Below are positions 8,815 to 18,230 of a stretch of 59,129 nucleotides of DNA, one piece after another (positions within the stretch are counted from its first letter, which is position 1; each line of letters starts with the position of its first letter). Source of the stretch: Smithella sp. PtaU1.Bin162 (GTDB taxonomy: Bacteria; Desulfobacterota; Syntrophia; Syntrophales; Smithellaceae); NCBI GenBank assembly GCA_002068015.1, contig MVRV01000189.1, positions 1 through 59,129 on the forward strand, in the 5' to 3' direction. The notes beneath the pieces were generated by a model that saw nothing but the letters and a program-made list of their open reading frames with translations, had not been told where the DNA came from and ran no database searches. Both the position numbers and the translations under genes were made by a program.

Positions 8815-10500
8815 TCAGATGCGGGTCAGCTGCCGGTATTTAATCCGGTGCGGTTGACTGGCCGCCGCGCCCAGCCTGGTTTTGCGATCCGCCTCGTATT
8901 CGGAATAGTTACCGTCAAACCACAGGGTTTTACTCTCACCTTCAAAAGCCAGGATGTGCGTGCAGATTCTGTCCAGGAACCAGCGGTCATGACTGATGAC
9001 CACGGCACAACCGGCAAAATTTTCGAGCGCGTCTTCGAGTGCGCGCAGAGTATTGACATCGAGATCGTTCGTCGGTTCATCGAGCAGGATGACGTTGGCG
9101 CCTTCTTTCAACATCCTGGCCAGGTGCACGCGATTGCGTTCTCCCCCCGAGAGTGTGCCGACTTTTTTCTGCTGATCGGTACCGGAAAAATTGAAGCGGG
9201 AAACGTAGGCACGTGAATTCACCTGTCTTGCCCCGATGGGAATCACATCCTGCCCGGCGGAAATCATTTCCCAGATGGTCTTGTTGGGATCGAGGATATC
9301 GCGGCTCTGGTCAACATAGGCCAGTTTTACCGTATCACCGATGCGGATGACACCTGCATCCGGTTTTTCCCGGCCGGTAATCATTTTGAAGAGAGTGCTT
9401 TTACCGGCGCCGTTCGGGCCGATAACGCCAACAATCCCGCCCGGCGGCAGAGCAAAAGACATTCCGTCCATCAGCAGTTTATTGCCGAAGCCCTTGCTGA
9501 CGCCCTGCGCTTCAATGACAAGATCACCCAGGCGCGGACCGGGAGCGATGAAAATTTCGTGGGTTCTGGATTCTTTTTCCTGATTCTGCCCCAGGAGCTC
9601 CTCGTAGGCTTTAATCCGGGCTTTGGATTTGGCATGGCGTCCTTTGGGGGACATGCGAATCCATTCCAATTCCCTCTCCAGGGTTTTGACCTTTTCCCCT
9701 TCCGCTTTTTCTTCATTTTTCAGCCGGTTTTGCTTCTGGAGAAGCCATGACGAATAATTGCCCTGCCAGGGAATACCCTGCCCCCGGTCCAGCTCCAGAA
9801 TCCAGCCGGCGACATTATCCAGAAAATAACGATCATGAGTTACGGCGATGACGGTGCCCGCATATTTTTGTAAATGATGCTCCAGCCAGGCGACCGTTTC
9901 GGCATCAAGGTGGTTGGTCGGCTCGTCCAGCAATAAAATGTCGGGATTCTGTAAAAGCAGGCGGCACAGCGCCACCCGGCGTCGTTCGCCGCCGGAAAGA
10001 ACTTTTACCTCCGTATCGGAAGGCGGACAGCGCAGGGCATCCATGGCCATTTCCAGCCGGGAATCAATATCCCAGGCATCAAGAGCATCGAGCTTTTCGG
10101 AAACGGCAGCCTGCCTGTCGCACAATTTGGCCATTTCTTCGTCGGACATGGGCTCGGAAAACTTTTCATTGATTTTATTATATTCGTTGATGAGATCGAT
10201 GGTGCTTTGCACCCCTTCTTCCACGATCTGCTTCACGGTTTTGCTGTCATCGAGTTTTGGCTCTTGTTCCAGATAGCCTACAGTCAATCCCGCGGAAAGA
10301 ATAGTCTGTCCGATAAAATCTTTGTCCACGCCGGCAAGTATCTTGAGGAGTGAGCTTTTACCCGAGCCGTTCAATCCCAGTACGCCTATCTTGGCGCCGT
10401 AAAAATAAGACAGGTATATATCCTTGAGCACCGGCTTCTTATCATAGATCTTACTTACTCCGATCATGGAGTAAATAACCTTGTTTACTTCGTTACCCAT
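8815..10500 (-). CDS. ettA: Energy-dependent translational throttle protein EttA (ABC-F)
   Basis: A 561-residue ABC-F protein with two ATPase modules and no membrane segment. The first Walker A is GLNGSGKSS and the second GPNGAGKST; both signature motifs ([11 protein letters not shown] and [11 protein letters not shown]) and both Walker B regions ([11 protein letters not shown] and [11 protein letters not shown]) are present. The inter-domain linker with many charged residues (about 240-300) and the arm region match EttA, which binds the ribosomal E site and gates the first peptide bond according to ATP/ADP. Length is that of E. coli EttA (about 555). It leads a probable operon with the zinc-ribbon and lipoprotein genes. 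Confidence 0.95.
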   Translation of the reverse strand: MGNEVNKVIYSMIGVSKIYDKKPVLKDIYLSYFYGAKIGVLGLNGSGKSSLLKILAGVDKDFIGQTILSAGLTVGYLEQEPKLDDSKTVKQIVEEGVQSTIDLINEYNKINEKFSEPMSDEEMAKLCDRQAAVSEKLDALDAWDIDSRLEMAMDALRCPPSDTEVKVLSGGERRRVALCRLLLQNPDILLLDEPTNHLDAETVAWLEHHLQKYAGTVIAVTHDRYFLDNVAGWILELDRGQGIPWQGNYSSWLLQKQNRLKNEEKAEGEKVKTLERELEWIRMSPKGRHAKSKARIKAYEELLGQNQEKESRTHEIFIAPGPRLGDLVIEAQGVSKGFGNKLLMDGMSFALPPGGIVGVIGPNGAGKSTLFKMITGREKPDAGVIRIGDTVKLAYVDQSRDILDPNKTIWEMISAGQDVIPIGARQVNSRAYVSRFNFSGTDQQKKVGTLSGGERNRVHLARMLKEGANVILLDEPTNDLDVNTLRALEDALENFAGCAVVISHDRWFLDRICTHILAFEGESKTLWFDGNYSEYEADRKTRLGAAASQPHRIKYRQLTRI

Positions 10501-10532
10501 TGACGCTGATCCTCCGCAAAAATAATATTAGT

Positions 10533-11198
10533 TTAAATAAAAGGGAAAATATTTTGAATGACGATATTAAAGTTATCCTGGATTTTTTCCCTGCCGGTTA
10601 CAATGCCCATGTGCCCCGGGAAAAGGAATTCCAGTTCGAGCTGGGAAAACGCGATAATGCTTTTTTTCAGAAGTGCGCCATTGCCGCCGGGAAAATCGGT
10701 GCGGCCGATATTCTGGTCGAAAATCACATCGCCGCAGAATAACGCTTTTTCTTCCGGCCAATACAGGCCGATGGATCCGGGGGAATGCCCGGGAGCCAGG
10801 ATAATTTTGAAATTCCGCTCGCCCAAAGCAATGTTGCCTTCATCCAGTGGCAAATTGATCTGCATTTGAGGAACCGTAATTCCGAAAAGGCCGTATAATT
10901 CACTGCCGACTCCTTTTAAAAATTCCAGTTCCTTGCGGTGCAGGGCGATCTTGACGGTTTCGGTATCGAACAATTCGGAGGCTTGAAAGTGATCGGGATG
11001 GGAATGGGTGTTGATGATGTAATGAATATCCTCTTTTTTGATGCCGTCAGCCGCCATCTGATTGAGTAAGTCGGGCAAATAGCGGGTAAGTCCCGGATCG
11101 ATTAATGCGTTTACTCCCCCGCCGATATAATAACTGTTGCAATTATTATCAAAATAGTTTGTCCATTCGTAGGTGTAAATGTTGTCTGAGAACTTCAT
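10533..11198 (-). CDS. MBL-fold metallo-hydrolase
   Basis: A 221-residue metallo-beta-lactamase-fold protein. THSHPDH (about residue 64) is the HxHxDH dinuclear metal motif; the next His is in LAPGHSPGS and the final metal Asp is in CGDVIF, with a late His in FPGHMG. The compact layout resembles glyoxalase II/YcbL-like thioester hydrolases, but the substrate cannot be read from sequence. It starts 3 bp after the alpha/beta hydrolase stop, so the two are co-transcribed. Confidence 0.88.
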   Translation of the reverse strand: MKFSDNIYTYEWTNYFDNNCNSYYIGGGVNALIDPGLTRYLPDLLNQMAADGIKKEDIHYIINTHSHPDHFQASELFDTETVKIALHRKELEFLKGVGSELYGLFGITVPQMQINLPLDEGNIALGERNFKIILAPGHSPGSIGLYWPEEKALFCGDVIFDQNIGRTDFPGGNGALLKKSIIAFSQLELEFLFPGHMGIVTGREKIQDNFNIVIQNIFPFI

Positions 11199-11201
11199 AT
11201 C

Positions 11202-12032
11202 CTATCCTTTCTGTACCGGTATTTCTTCGTGAACACTATTCTTCAGCCATTGACTGATGTCGGAGGCCGATTGTTTCCAGCCTTTTTCCAGCATCGGCAG
11301 ATGGGCAAATTGTTCATAAGAGATATAGTCGGCCTTTAGAAAGCCGGCCAGCTTTTGTTCCATTGATTCCGGAGCCATGACGTCGAGTTTACAGCCGATG
11401 ACCAGCTTGGGACATTTTATCTTATCCGGATCAACGAACACGCCCTGGGCTACCTGGTAACCTACCATTAATGATTCCGCTACAAACATGGGGAAAATTT
11501 CCTCCTTTTCGGCCTTGTCAATATTATTAAGAAGAGTTTTTTCCGCCATCAGATGAGACATCTTTACCGGTTTTAAATTCATCAACCCCCATATGGATTT
11601 CATAAAGGTTCCCGAATAGGGCAAATCATTCTTTATCTCCAAAGTAACACCGAGAGGCGGAGCGCTGGCTATGGTAACGAGCGCTTTTACGGACGTAAAA
11701 TTCATGGCCGTTTTCTGGGCAAGAAGGCCTCCCATGCTGTGCCCGATCAAAGCGCAATTTTCAATCTCTAAAACCTGCATGACCTGCTCTATATCGGAAA
11801 GATAATCTTCAATCGTCATTTGAGCCAGTGCCGCTTCGCGATCCGACGGATGATGGCCCCGCAGGTTTATGGCATAGCTTACCCATCCTTCCCCGGAAAA
11901 AAACTGCAGATAATTTTTTAAATATCCGCTGGTGCCGCCCGCACCGTGAATAAGCAATAAAGGATAAGAATGTTTTACGATATCCGGTGAATATTTATCA
12001 ACGGCCAGATTATCTATTTTAATGCGCTGCAA
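11202..12032 (-). CDS. Alpha/beta hydrolase
   Basis: A 276-residue alpha/beta-hydrolase. The oxyanion region LLIHGAGGTSGY is near residue 27, the nucleophile elbow is GHSMGG (Ser about 99), the acid is probably Asp in VIGCKLDVMAP, and the catalytic His is in FAHLPMLEKG near the C-terminus. No signal peptide is seen, so it should be cytosolic. It could be an esterase or thioesterase. It is immediately upstream of, and probably co-transcribed with, the MBL hydrolase. Confidence 0.88.
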   Translation of the reverse strand: MQRIKIDNLAVDKYSPDIVKHSYPLLLIHGAGGTSGYLKNYLQFFSGEGWVSYAINLRGHHPSDREAALAQMTIEDYLSDIEQVMQVLEIENCALIGHSMGGLLAQKTAMNFTSVKALVTIASAPPLGVTLEIKNDLPYSGTFMKSIWGLMNLKPVKMSHLMAEKTLLNNIDKAEKEEIFPMFVAESLMVGYQVAQGVFVDPDKIKCPKLVIGCKLDVMAPESMEQKLAGFLKADYISYEQFAHLPMLEKGWKQSASDISQWLKNSVHEEIPVQKG

Positions 12033-12062
12033 TCTTTAAGTTTTCCCCTGCAATAGGATGGA

Positions 12063-12290
12063 TCAGGCCGACGGCCGGCTGTCCCCGTTTTTAGGCTTTC
12101 CCGGAACAAATATCCAAAGAAGAATATAAAGCAACAAACCCGTCCCCCAGACAAGCACAAGCAGCACAAATATAAGCCGCCAGGTCCAGGAAGGTACGGG
12201 TGTATGTTCACCCAAGCCGCCGCACACTCCGCCGATCCAGTGGTCTTTTTGCGATTTGGTAAAATCATGCAGCCAGTTTTTTGCATCCAT
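12063..12290 (-). CDS. PspC domain protein
   Basis: A 75-residue protein with the PspC domain: GGVCGGLGEHTPVPSWTWR followed by one long hydrophobic helix (FVLLVLVWGTGLLLYILLWIFVPG). In enterobacteria PspC is a membrane partner of the phage-shock response; short stand-alone PspC proteins are widespread and usually of unknown role. The frame ending at 12063 is preferred over an overlapping frame because it carries the whole domain. Confidence 0.88.
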   Translation of the reverse strand: MDAKNWLHDFTKSQKDHWIGGVCGGLGEHTPVPSWTWRLIFVLLVLVWGTGLLLYILLWIFVPGKPKNGDSRPSA

Positions 12291-12360
12291 AAAGTTTCTT
12301 TTTACTCTTCGGAGAAGTATTGCTTAAAAAATCAATGTTACATGAAATAAACTTATCCGA

Positions 12361-12870
12361 TTATTTATCGGGGAAAATTTTTTTCAGGGGTAGAGCCGCC
12401 GTCGCATGAGCGGACTGAACTACGTTACCTCCCTTATCAATTAAAACTAATGTCGGAACGCCGAGAACCGCATAGCTTTCGGCGACCGCTCCATCCATGT
12501 CCAGGAGAACTTTAAAGGGAAGCGCATTGTCTTTGGCGAATTTGGCGACCTTTTCCCTTGTTTCCATAATGTTGATGTAAATAACCTCCAGGCCGCGGTG
12601 GGCATATGTTTCGTGTATTTTCTTATAAAGGGGCAGTTCCGTGCGGCAGGAAGGACACCAGGTGGTGCCGAAAAAAATTACAACAGGCTTTCCCTTTTGG
12701 CTGCTTAATTGAAAAACTCTGCCCTGCAGGTCTTTTAATGAAAAATCCGGAGCATAGACATGGGCCGCTTTAAAGGGGGCATTCGGGATAAACTGGCCCG
12801 GTGCAGTGTCGGCGAAGCAGAGAACCAGCAAAACAAGTATCGTAAATATTATATTAATTTTTTTTGTCAT
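12361..12870 (-). CDS. TlpA/ResA-like thiol-disulfide oxidoreductase
   Basis: A 169-residue exported thioredoxin-fold protein. The N-terminus (about 1-25) is hydrophobic with a positively charged start, fitting a signal peptide or anchor. The active site is WCPSC in FFGTTWCPSCRTELPLY (about residue 74), and the cis-Pro loop is GVPTLVLID. AhpC/TSA-type beta-strands precede it (FSLKDLQGRVFQLS). Such proteins reduce disulfides in the periplasm, often for cytochrome c maturation. It follows the CcdA gene by 11 bp, which would supply its electrons. Confidence 0.92.
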   Translation of the reverse strand: MTKKINIIFTILVLLVLCFADTAPGQFIPNAPFKAAHVYAPDFSLKDLQGRVFQLSSQKGKPVVIFFGTTWCPSCRTELPLYKKIHETYAHRGLEVIYINIMETREKVAKFAKDNALPFKVLLDMDGAVAESYAVLGVPTLVLIDKGGNVVQSAHATAALPLKKIFPDK

Positions 12871-12881
12871 ATTCCACCATT

Positions 12882-13607
12882 TTAAGAAAGAGATCCCGCA
12901 CTATACAGAAAATATTCACCGGCGCCAATCAATATCCAGCCGAAGATATGATTTATTCTGGTCATCCAGATTCCCGAACGGGGCAGGGCGGCAATAAAAC
13001 CGGCAAAAGTTCCGGCAATAATGAGCAGGGTTCCCATCCCGAAAGCAAAAACAAAAAGCAGACTCATACCCAGAATTAAATTAGTGCGCATGGCTACAAA
13101 TCCCAGTAAAACCGCCAGTATCGGAGCGGTGCAAGGGCCGATGATGATGCCGGATACGGCGCCCATCAAAAAGCTGCTCAGTATTCCTTTTTTATTATTG
13201 CGGTCGGCAAATTTTACGATCTTTTGGGGAAAGGGGAGTGTAATTCTGAAGACGTCAAGCAAGGCCAGTCCCATAAAAATGCATAAGTTCGCCATGATAA
13301 AATATGTCCAGGGGGTTGTCTGCATTTGTCCGAAAAGTTTGCCGGACAGGACGGCGACGGCACCCATAATCGAATAAGTGACGGCGAGCCCCAAAACATA
13401 AAAAAGGGAAAGAAAAAAACCGCGCAGCCGGGAAGGCGAGCCTTGGGCGCCGATAAATCCCACGGTGATGGGGATGAGCGGATATGTGCAGGGAGTAAAT
13501 CCGACTAAAACGCCGCCGAGATAAGCAGCGGGAAATGCCAGCAGCAGTGAACCCTGCAGATATAATTGTAAGTTGCCGAGCAGATTTTCGATCATGAACA
13601 TGCTCAA
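12882..13607 (-). CDS. CcdA/DsbD-type transmembrane electron carrier
   Basis: A 241-residue polytopic membrane protein with about six hydrophobic helices. The paired cysteines in GFTPCTYPLIP (about residue 40) and IGPCTAPILAV (about 155) are the redox Cys of the DsbD beta-domain/CcdA family, which moves electrons from cytosolic thioredoxin to periplasmic thiols. Neither flanking DsbD alpha nor gamma domain is present, so the downstream TlpA-like protein probably acts as the periplasmic acceptor. Met1, Met3 or Met5 could be the start. Confidence 0.92.
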   Translation of the reverse strand: MSMFMIENLLGNLQLYLQGSLLLAFPAAYLGGVLVGFTPCTYPLIPITVGFIGAQGSPSRLRGFFLSLFYVLGLAVTYSIMGAVAVLSGKLFGQMQTTPWTYFIMANLCIFMGLALLDVFRITLPFPQKIVKFADRNNKKGILSSFLMGAVSGIIIGPCTAPILAVLLGFVAMRTNLILGMSLLFVFAFGMGTLLIIAGTFAGFIAALPRSGIWMTRINHIFGWILIGAGEYFLYSAGSLS

Positions 13608-13868
13608 TCAGTAATTTGTTTTGTTCAGAATAGGAAAATTGTGTAAAAGCGTCAAGTGATATTGTTAATGGTTTTGACGGAAGAGGTTCCGTATTCCGGT
13701 GCGGGATTTATTTTAACGGGTGTAATATGATCGCGGGCAGGTTTTGCTCGAAAAATAAACAAGCAAAATAAAATTACCGGTTTGTTTTTATTGAATATTT
13801 AAGATATTTTGAAAAGAAAGGGCATTGTTTTATGGAAGGAAAGCCGGTTTTTTGTTAATGTGAAAAAC
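13608..13868. other. AT-rich divergent intergenic region
   Basis: This lies between the CcdA gene (minus) and the 211-bp repeat that precedes the small plus-strand gene at 14090. I see no ORF of interest. It should hold the ccdA promoter, but no unambiguous -35/-10 pair or operator stands out. Confidence 0.4.
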
Positions 13869-14079
13869 ATAAGTCAATGACACTTGCTGAAAACAAGCTA
13901 AGTGCAGTTTGAAGCGAAAGTGGAATTGATCCCGAAAGCGAAGCCCGGCGGATGCAGGGCGAAGCGGGAGCTGGCTGAGCTATCCGGGATCCAGCGGCCA
14001 TATTAACCGCCCCTTGGGACGAATAGATTGAGGCAGAATCGGTATGATACCCCGCTGCTTGCGTTGGGGTCGTTCATTA
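13869..14079 (-). repeat. 211-bp interspersed repeat, copy A
   Basis: One of three copies of a 211-bp sequence in this window; this one is inverted relative to the others and is the most diverged. Shared blocks include CCGCCCCTTGGGACGAATAG and GGTATGATACCCCGCTGCTT. One end (as read here, left) contains AATGACAC and the other GTCGTTCATTA, giving weak terminal inversion. No transposase is encoded. The right end stops 11 bp before the ATG at 14090, so it may supply that gene's promoter or leader. Confidence 0.85.
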
Positions 14080-14089
14080 AAAAAATAAT

Positions 14090-14392
14090 ATGAAAAAAGT
14101 AGCCGTAATATCCGTAATATTAGTAATATCAGCAATAATTGGATTAGTTTTAGTCTTTTACGTATTTAAACAGGAGACGGCTTCCGTCGGCAGATATTCT
14201 GTACTTTACTATAAAAATATGTGCGATCTCGAAGTTGAATCATTCCCGCAGGATCTGGAGTCGCTGAAATCTCTTCCCGGACTCATTCGGATTACGTGGC
14301 AGGAACAGATCGCTTCCGATATGTTTCAGGAGTATTGTTTTCTGCCCGGAAAAGGAGTTGAAAAATCAAGACTTATCCGGAAAAATCAATAA
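14090..14392 (+). CDS. Small membrane-anchored protein, unknown
   Basis: A 100-residue protein with one N-terminal hydrophobic helix (residues about 4-27, VISVILVISAIIGLVLVFYVF) and a soluble tail with two cysteines (in NMCDLE and QEYCFL). I do not recognise a family. It lies 65 bp upstream of the DsbC-like gene, on the same strand, which suggests a periplasmic thiol-related job. There is no clear Shine-Dalgarno sequence; the ATG is preceded by an A-rich tract right after repeat copy A. Confidence 0.5.
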   Translation: MKKVAVISVILVISAIIGLVLVFYVFKQETASVGRYSVLYYKNMCDLEVESFPQDLESLKSLPGLIRITWQEQIASDMFQEYCFLPGKGVEKSRLIRKNQ

Positions 14393-14457
14393 GACGATTG
14401 TAGAAAAAAAATTTACGGCCGATACCTGTATAATATGCTGCGGAAAAGGGGGCACGG

Positions 14458-15156
14458 ATGAAAAGAATAACTGTTTTTTTATTGTTTCTGCTGTTAACTA
14501 TGCCTGTATGGGCTACGGCGAAAGACTTATCGCCCGAAGAAATGTTTAAAGCTAATTTTCCCGGAAGAAGTTTTGAAAGTATTACACCGGCCGTAATCCC
14601 GGGCGTTTATGAAGTTTATACCGGTAATCAGCTTTATTATTATGCACCGGAAGCAAATATTCTGATTTACGGCAACATGGTTTCCAAAGAAGGCATTAAC
14701 CTCACGCGGGAAAGTTATTTGAAGAAAATAGCTCCCAAGATGGCACAGCTTCCTCTGGATAGCGCATTGAAAATCGGCGAAGGGAAAAACGTTATTGTCG
14801 AATTTATCGATCCGGACTGTTTTCATTGCCGTGAATCTTATAAATATTTTTCCCGGCGCAAGGATGTAACAATGTATATTTTCTTTTATCCCCTCTCTTC
14901 GCTTTCCGAAAAAAAGATTCTTCATATTTTATGCGGTCCGGACCAATTAAAGGTCTATAATGAAATGATGGGTGGATATCTCGATAATAAAGCAAAATGG
15001 GATGCCTGTACGGATAAGAAAGCAGAGGAAACAATGAAAACGCATAAAAAACTGGCCGCCCGGATCGGTATCCGGTCAACGCCGTTTTTTTATTTAAAAG
15101 GGCAGGCGGTTGATGGTTTTGAACTTCCAATATTGGAACAACTTTTAAAAAAGTAA
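14458..15156 (+). CDS. DsbC/DsbG-like thiol:disulfide interchange protein
   Basis: A 232-residue exported protein with an N-terminal signal peptide (residues about 1-21, ending near WATAKD). The thioredoxin-like part has CFHC in VEFIDPDCFHCRES (about residue 120) and the cis-Pro region IRSTPFFYLKG. The region between (about 25-90) replaces the DsbC dimerisation domain, although it is weakly similar. DsbC-type proteins isomerise or reduce wrong disulfides in the periplasm and need electrons from a DsbD/CcdA protein, which is encoded divergently at 12.9-13.6 kb. The gene precedes a small cytochrome c. Confidence 0.85.
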   Translation: MKRITVFLLFLLLTMPVWATAKDLSPEEMFKANFPGRSFESITPAVIPGVYEVYTGNQLYYYAPEANILIYGNMVSKEGINLTRESYLKKIAPKMAQLPLDSALKIGEGKNVIVEFIDPDCFHCRESYKYFSRRKDVTMYIFFYPLSSLSEKKILHILCGPDQLKVYNEMMGGYLDNKAKWDACTDKKAEETMKTHKKLAARIGIRSTPFFYLKGQAVDGFELPILEQLLKK

Positions 15157-15166
15157 GGAGATGACC

Positions 15167-15421
15167 ATGAAGAAAATTTTCGGAATTCTGATCGGTTGCA
15201 CTTTTCTGTTTAGCGTGTCCTCCGTCGGGGCGCAACAAGCCGGCAAGGCGATTGTCGAAAGAGAATGCGGTAAATGCCACGGTTTAAGCAAAGTAACCAA
15301 GGCTAATAAAGATGATGCCGCCTGGGAAAAGACGCTGGATCGAATGATTAAGAAAGGTGCGAATGTGGCTCCCGGGGAAAAAGATGCGGCTCTGAAGTAT
15401 CTCCGCACGCTGAATAGATAA
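15167..15421 (+). CDS. Small monohaem c-type cytochrome
   Basis: An 84-residue exported protein: signal peptide (residues about 1-22, ending SSVGA-QQ), then a single haem c site CGKCH and a helix-rich tail. The axial Met is not obvious, since no Met follows within a typical MxxF/P context apart from DRMIKKG. The start at 15167 is chosen over an ATG at 15161 because AAGGAG lies 7 bp upstream of it and only touches the earlier ATG. It follows the DsbC-like gene by 10 bp, so periplasmic thiol redox and haem attachment may be linked. Confidence 0.85.
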   Translation: MKKIFGILIGCTFLFSVSSVGAQQAGKAIVERECGKCHGLSKVTKANKDDAAWEKTLDRMIKKGANVAPGEKDAALKYLRTLNR

Positions 15422-15536
15422 TGCAGATTGAAGGTTGGAGACTGAGGACTGAAGGGTTTCAGAAAATTTTCTTTATTCTTCTGCCCTCAGTCTTTAGTTC
15501 TATGTTCAACATTCTATGTTTCGGCCTTGGATCTTC
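15422..15536. repeat. Degenerate GACTGAGGACTGAAG-type tract
   Basis: The short gap between the convergent cytochrome c and metG genes holds GACTGAGGACTGAAG (15440-15455) and CCCTCAGTCTTTAG (about 15484-15497), which are nearly complementary and can pair. A related run (CCCTCAGTCCTCAGCCTTCAG) lies at 25786-25806 between ispA and dxs. This resembles short degenerate intergenic repeats common in this group of bacteria. It may work as a two-way terminator, but no T-run is seen. Confidence 0.5.
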
Positions 15537-17429
15537 TTACCTTATTTTTGCGCCGGTTTGGGCATTACGGTCAAAGGAAAGAACACTCAAGCCTTCCGCC
15601 GCGTCGGTTGCGAGCAGCATGCCGCGTGATTCCACGCCCATCAGTTTTACCGGTTTCAGGTTGGCAACAACCGCTATTTTTTTTCCGATTAATTCCTCCG
15701 GCTTGTAATCTTTACCTATGCCGGCGACGATTGTTCTTTCTTCGCCGATATCCACCGTGAGCTGTACCAATTTATTGGATTTGGGAACCATCGCGGCTGC
15801 AGTTATCGTGGCGACACGCAGGTCCACTTTGGAAAAATCTTCGTAATCAATTTCCGGTTTTGCATCGATCATCTTCTTGACCTCTACGGTTTTTTTGTTG
15901 TCCTTGTCCACGCGGGGGAATAATGATTCGCCGCGGGTTAAGGTGGCGCCCGGTTTCAATAAACTCCAATCCGCAGCGTGGGCTAAATCCAGTTTAGTGT
16001 CTGCATCCATGCCGATCTGCCTTAAAATTTTCACCGATGTTTCCGGCAGAAAAGGCGAGATTAGGACAGCCGTTGCCTTGAGAGCCGCAAGCAGATTGTA
16101 CATGATCGCAATGAGTTTTTCGAGATTTGCCGGATCCTTGCCCAGAGCCCAGGGTTCATTTTCGACGATGTATTTATTCGTGATATTAATGAATTCCCAG
16201 ATGGCGATCAATGCTTTATGCAGCGCCATTTCCTGAAAGCTGTTTTCCACTTCCGCCACTGCCTTTTTTGCCGCCGCAATTAATATGTTGTCATAATGCT
16301 CCGGCTTTACTTCCGGTACTTTGCCGTTGCAGTACTTGACGGCCATGGTTGTTGTCCGGCTGACCAGGTTGCCGAGGTCGTTGGCGAGATCGGAATTCAA
16401 TCTCTGCACGAAAGCTTCTTCGGAAAAATTGGAATCAAGTCCGAACACCATGTCCCTGAGCAGAAAGTAACGGAAAGCATCCAGGCCGTATTTATCTTTT
16501 AAATCCAAAGGCCGGACGACATTGCCCAGGCTTTTGGACATTTTGCTCGAGTCGGAATTCCAGTAACCATGAACATTCAGATGCCGGTAAGGTTCAATAC
16601 CCGCAGCCTTCAGCATCGTCGGCCAGTAAATGCCATGTGGCTTTAAAATATCTTTAGCCGTTAAGTGCTCAACCACCGGCCAGAATTTTTTAAATCTTTC
16701 ACCTTCAGGATAATCCGCAGCCGTCACATAATTAATCAAAGCGTCAAACCAGACGTAAGTTACATAGTTTTCATCAAAAGGCAGGGTAATGCCCCAGGTG
16801 AGCCGGGTTTTCGGACGTGATATGCAGAGATCTTCCAGCGGTTCTCTTAAAAATGCCAGCACTTCGTTTTTATACCTTTCCGGACGAATGAAATCGGGGT
16901 GTTGGTTAATGTGATCGATGAGCCAGTTCTGATACTTGCTCATGCGGAAAAAATAATTGCTCTCTTTGCGATGTTCCGGTTGGGTTTGATGATCCGGACA
17001 TTTTCCGTCAACCAGTTCTTTTTCCATGTAAAAGCGTTCGCAACCAACGCAATAATAACCTTCATAGTGACCGAAATAAATATCGCCCGCAGCATGGATC
17101 TTTTCCAGAATATAACGCACGGTCTCAATGTGGTTTTTATCCGTAGTTCGAATGAAGTAATCATTGGTAATGGCAAGCTCGGGCCAGAGCTTCCGGAACT
17201 GGCCGCTGATGTTGTCGGCATATTCTTTCGGAGTGATTCCCGCAGCGTGTGCGGCTTCGGCGATTTTGTCGCCGTGTTCATCGGTGCCGGTAACAAAAAA
17301 TGTTTCCTCACCGGCCATGCGGTGGTATCTGGCCAGCACGTCGGCGACTATTGTTGTGTAAGCATGACCGATATGCGGCGATGCATTGACGTAATAAATA
17401 GGGGTTGTAATGTAAAAAGCCTTGGACAT
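15537..17429 (-). CDS. metG: Methionyl-tRNA synthetase
   Basis: A 630-residue class I synthetase. HIGH appears as PHIGHAYTT (about residue 20) and KMSKS as SSKMSKSLGN (about 300). The zinc knuckle CVGCERFY...GKCPDH (about 130-150) has three Cys and one His in view. The C-terminus (about 525-630) is an EMAP/Trbp111-type tRNA-binding domain (VDLRVATITAAAMVPKSNKLVQLTVD). It charges tRNA-Met and initiator tRNA. It is last in the tmk-holB-ricT-metG run. Confidence 0.97.
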   Translation of the reverse strand: MSKAFYITTPIYYVNASPHIGHAYTTIVADVLARYHRMAGEETFFVTGTDEHGDKIAEAAHAAGITPKEYADNISGQFRKLWPELAITNDYFIRTTDKNHIETVRYILEKIHAAGDIYFGHYEGYYCVGCERFYMEKELVDGKCPDHQTQPEHRKESNYFFRMSKYQNWLIDHINQHPDFIRPERYKNEVLAFLREPLEDLCISRPKTRLTWGITLPFDENYVTYVWFDALINYVTAADYPEGERFKKFWPVVEHLTAKDILKPHGIYWPTMLKAAGIEPYRHLNVHGYWNSDSSKMSKSLGNVVRPLDLKDKYGLDAFRYFLLRDMVFGLDSNFSEEAFVQRLNSDLANDLGNLVSRTTTMAVKYCNGKVPEVKPEHYDNILIAAAKKAVAEVENSFQEMALHKALIAIWEFINITNKYIVENEPWALGKDPANLEKLIAIMYNLLAALKATAVLISPFLPETSVKILRQIGMDADTKLDLAHAADWSLLKPGATLTRGESLFPRVDKDNKKTVEVKKMIDAKPEIDYEDFSKVDLRVATITAAAMVPKSNKLVQLTVDIGEERTIVAGIGKDYKPEELIGKKIAVVANLKPVKLMGVESRGMLLATDAAEGLSVLSFDRNAQTGAKIR

Positions 17430-17477
17430 ATTGCAAACCTTTCTTTAATCCATTAAACGGGGGAGACATCAAAACTC

Positions 17478-18212
17478 TCAGTCTTCACTCAGCTGCTCCA
17501 AAATATCATCCGCCGGATGATTATTGCGGGCGCGATTATCATCCGGCCGGGCTGCTTTCGGACATTTTTTGCCGGCATAACCTTCGTGTTCGAAAGCCAG
17601 GCAGCACATAAGCCTTCCGCACAGGCCGGATATTTTTTCCGGATTGAGCGACATACTCTGCTCTTTGGCCATTTTTACGGTTACCCGTTCCAGATTTTGC
17701 AGAATTCCCGCGCAGCAGATTACCCTTCCGCATACCCCCGTGCCCTTGATAATGCGGGATTCCTGCCGGGCGCCGATTTGTTTCAGTTCGATGCGTGTTT
17801 TTAACTTCTGCACAAGATCCTTGACCAGATCGCGAAAATCCACCCGGGCCTCGGCGGTAAAATAAAAGATAAATTTACTTTTATCGAAAAGACAATCCAC
17901 GGCGATCAATTTCATGGAAAGTCCCCTGTCTTTTATTTTTTCCAGGCAGAACTTTCTGGCTTCTTCTTCGAGCCGATCATTTTCCTCTTTAATCCTCAGA
18001 TCTTCCGTGGTTGCCTTGCGGGCGACATTTTTAAGATTGGGCGGTGGGTCCTTCTCGTACCTTTTGACATCGGCAGCGATGATTCCGAGAGCCAGGCCGT
18101 TTTCCGTATGGACAATTACCTGATCTTCTTTATGCAGGATAATGTCGCCGGCGTTGAAATTATAAATTCTGCCTTCTTTTTTAAATTTGACACCGATAAT
18201 GTTGGTTAACAA
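17478..18212 (-). CDS. ricT: PSP1/RicT (YaaT) family protein
   Basis: A 244-residue cysteine-rich PSP1-domain protein. In Bacillus its homologue RicT (YaaT) forms an Fe-S protein complex with RicA and RicF, which helps RNase Y and sporulation. The C-terminal signature VCGRVICCAGILQN followed by SGLCGRLMCCLAFEH and KKCPKAA is present (about residues 155-220). Family members often lie between holB and metG, as here. The role in a non-spore-former is not known. Confidence 0.93.
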   Translation of the reverse strand: MLTNIIGVKFKKEGRIYNFNAGDIILHKEDQVIVHTENGLALGIIAADVKRYEKDPPPNLKNVARKATTEDLRIKEENDRLEEEARKFCLEKIKDRGLSMKLIAVDCLFDKSKFIFYFTAEARVDFRDLVKDLVQKLKTRIELKQIGARQESRIIKGTGVCGRVICCAGILQNLERVTVKMAKEQSMSLNPEKISGLCGRLMCCLAFEHEGYAGKKCPKAARPDDNRARNNHPADDILEQLSED

Positions 18213-18230
18213 AAAATCACCTTCAATTGA

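Noticed and set aside
12014-12286. 90-residue minus frame overlapping the PspC gene.
   Set aside because: The frame 12063-12290 holds the complete PspC domain; the other is its shadow.
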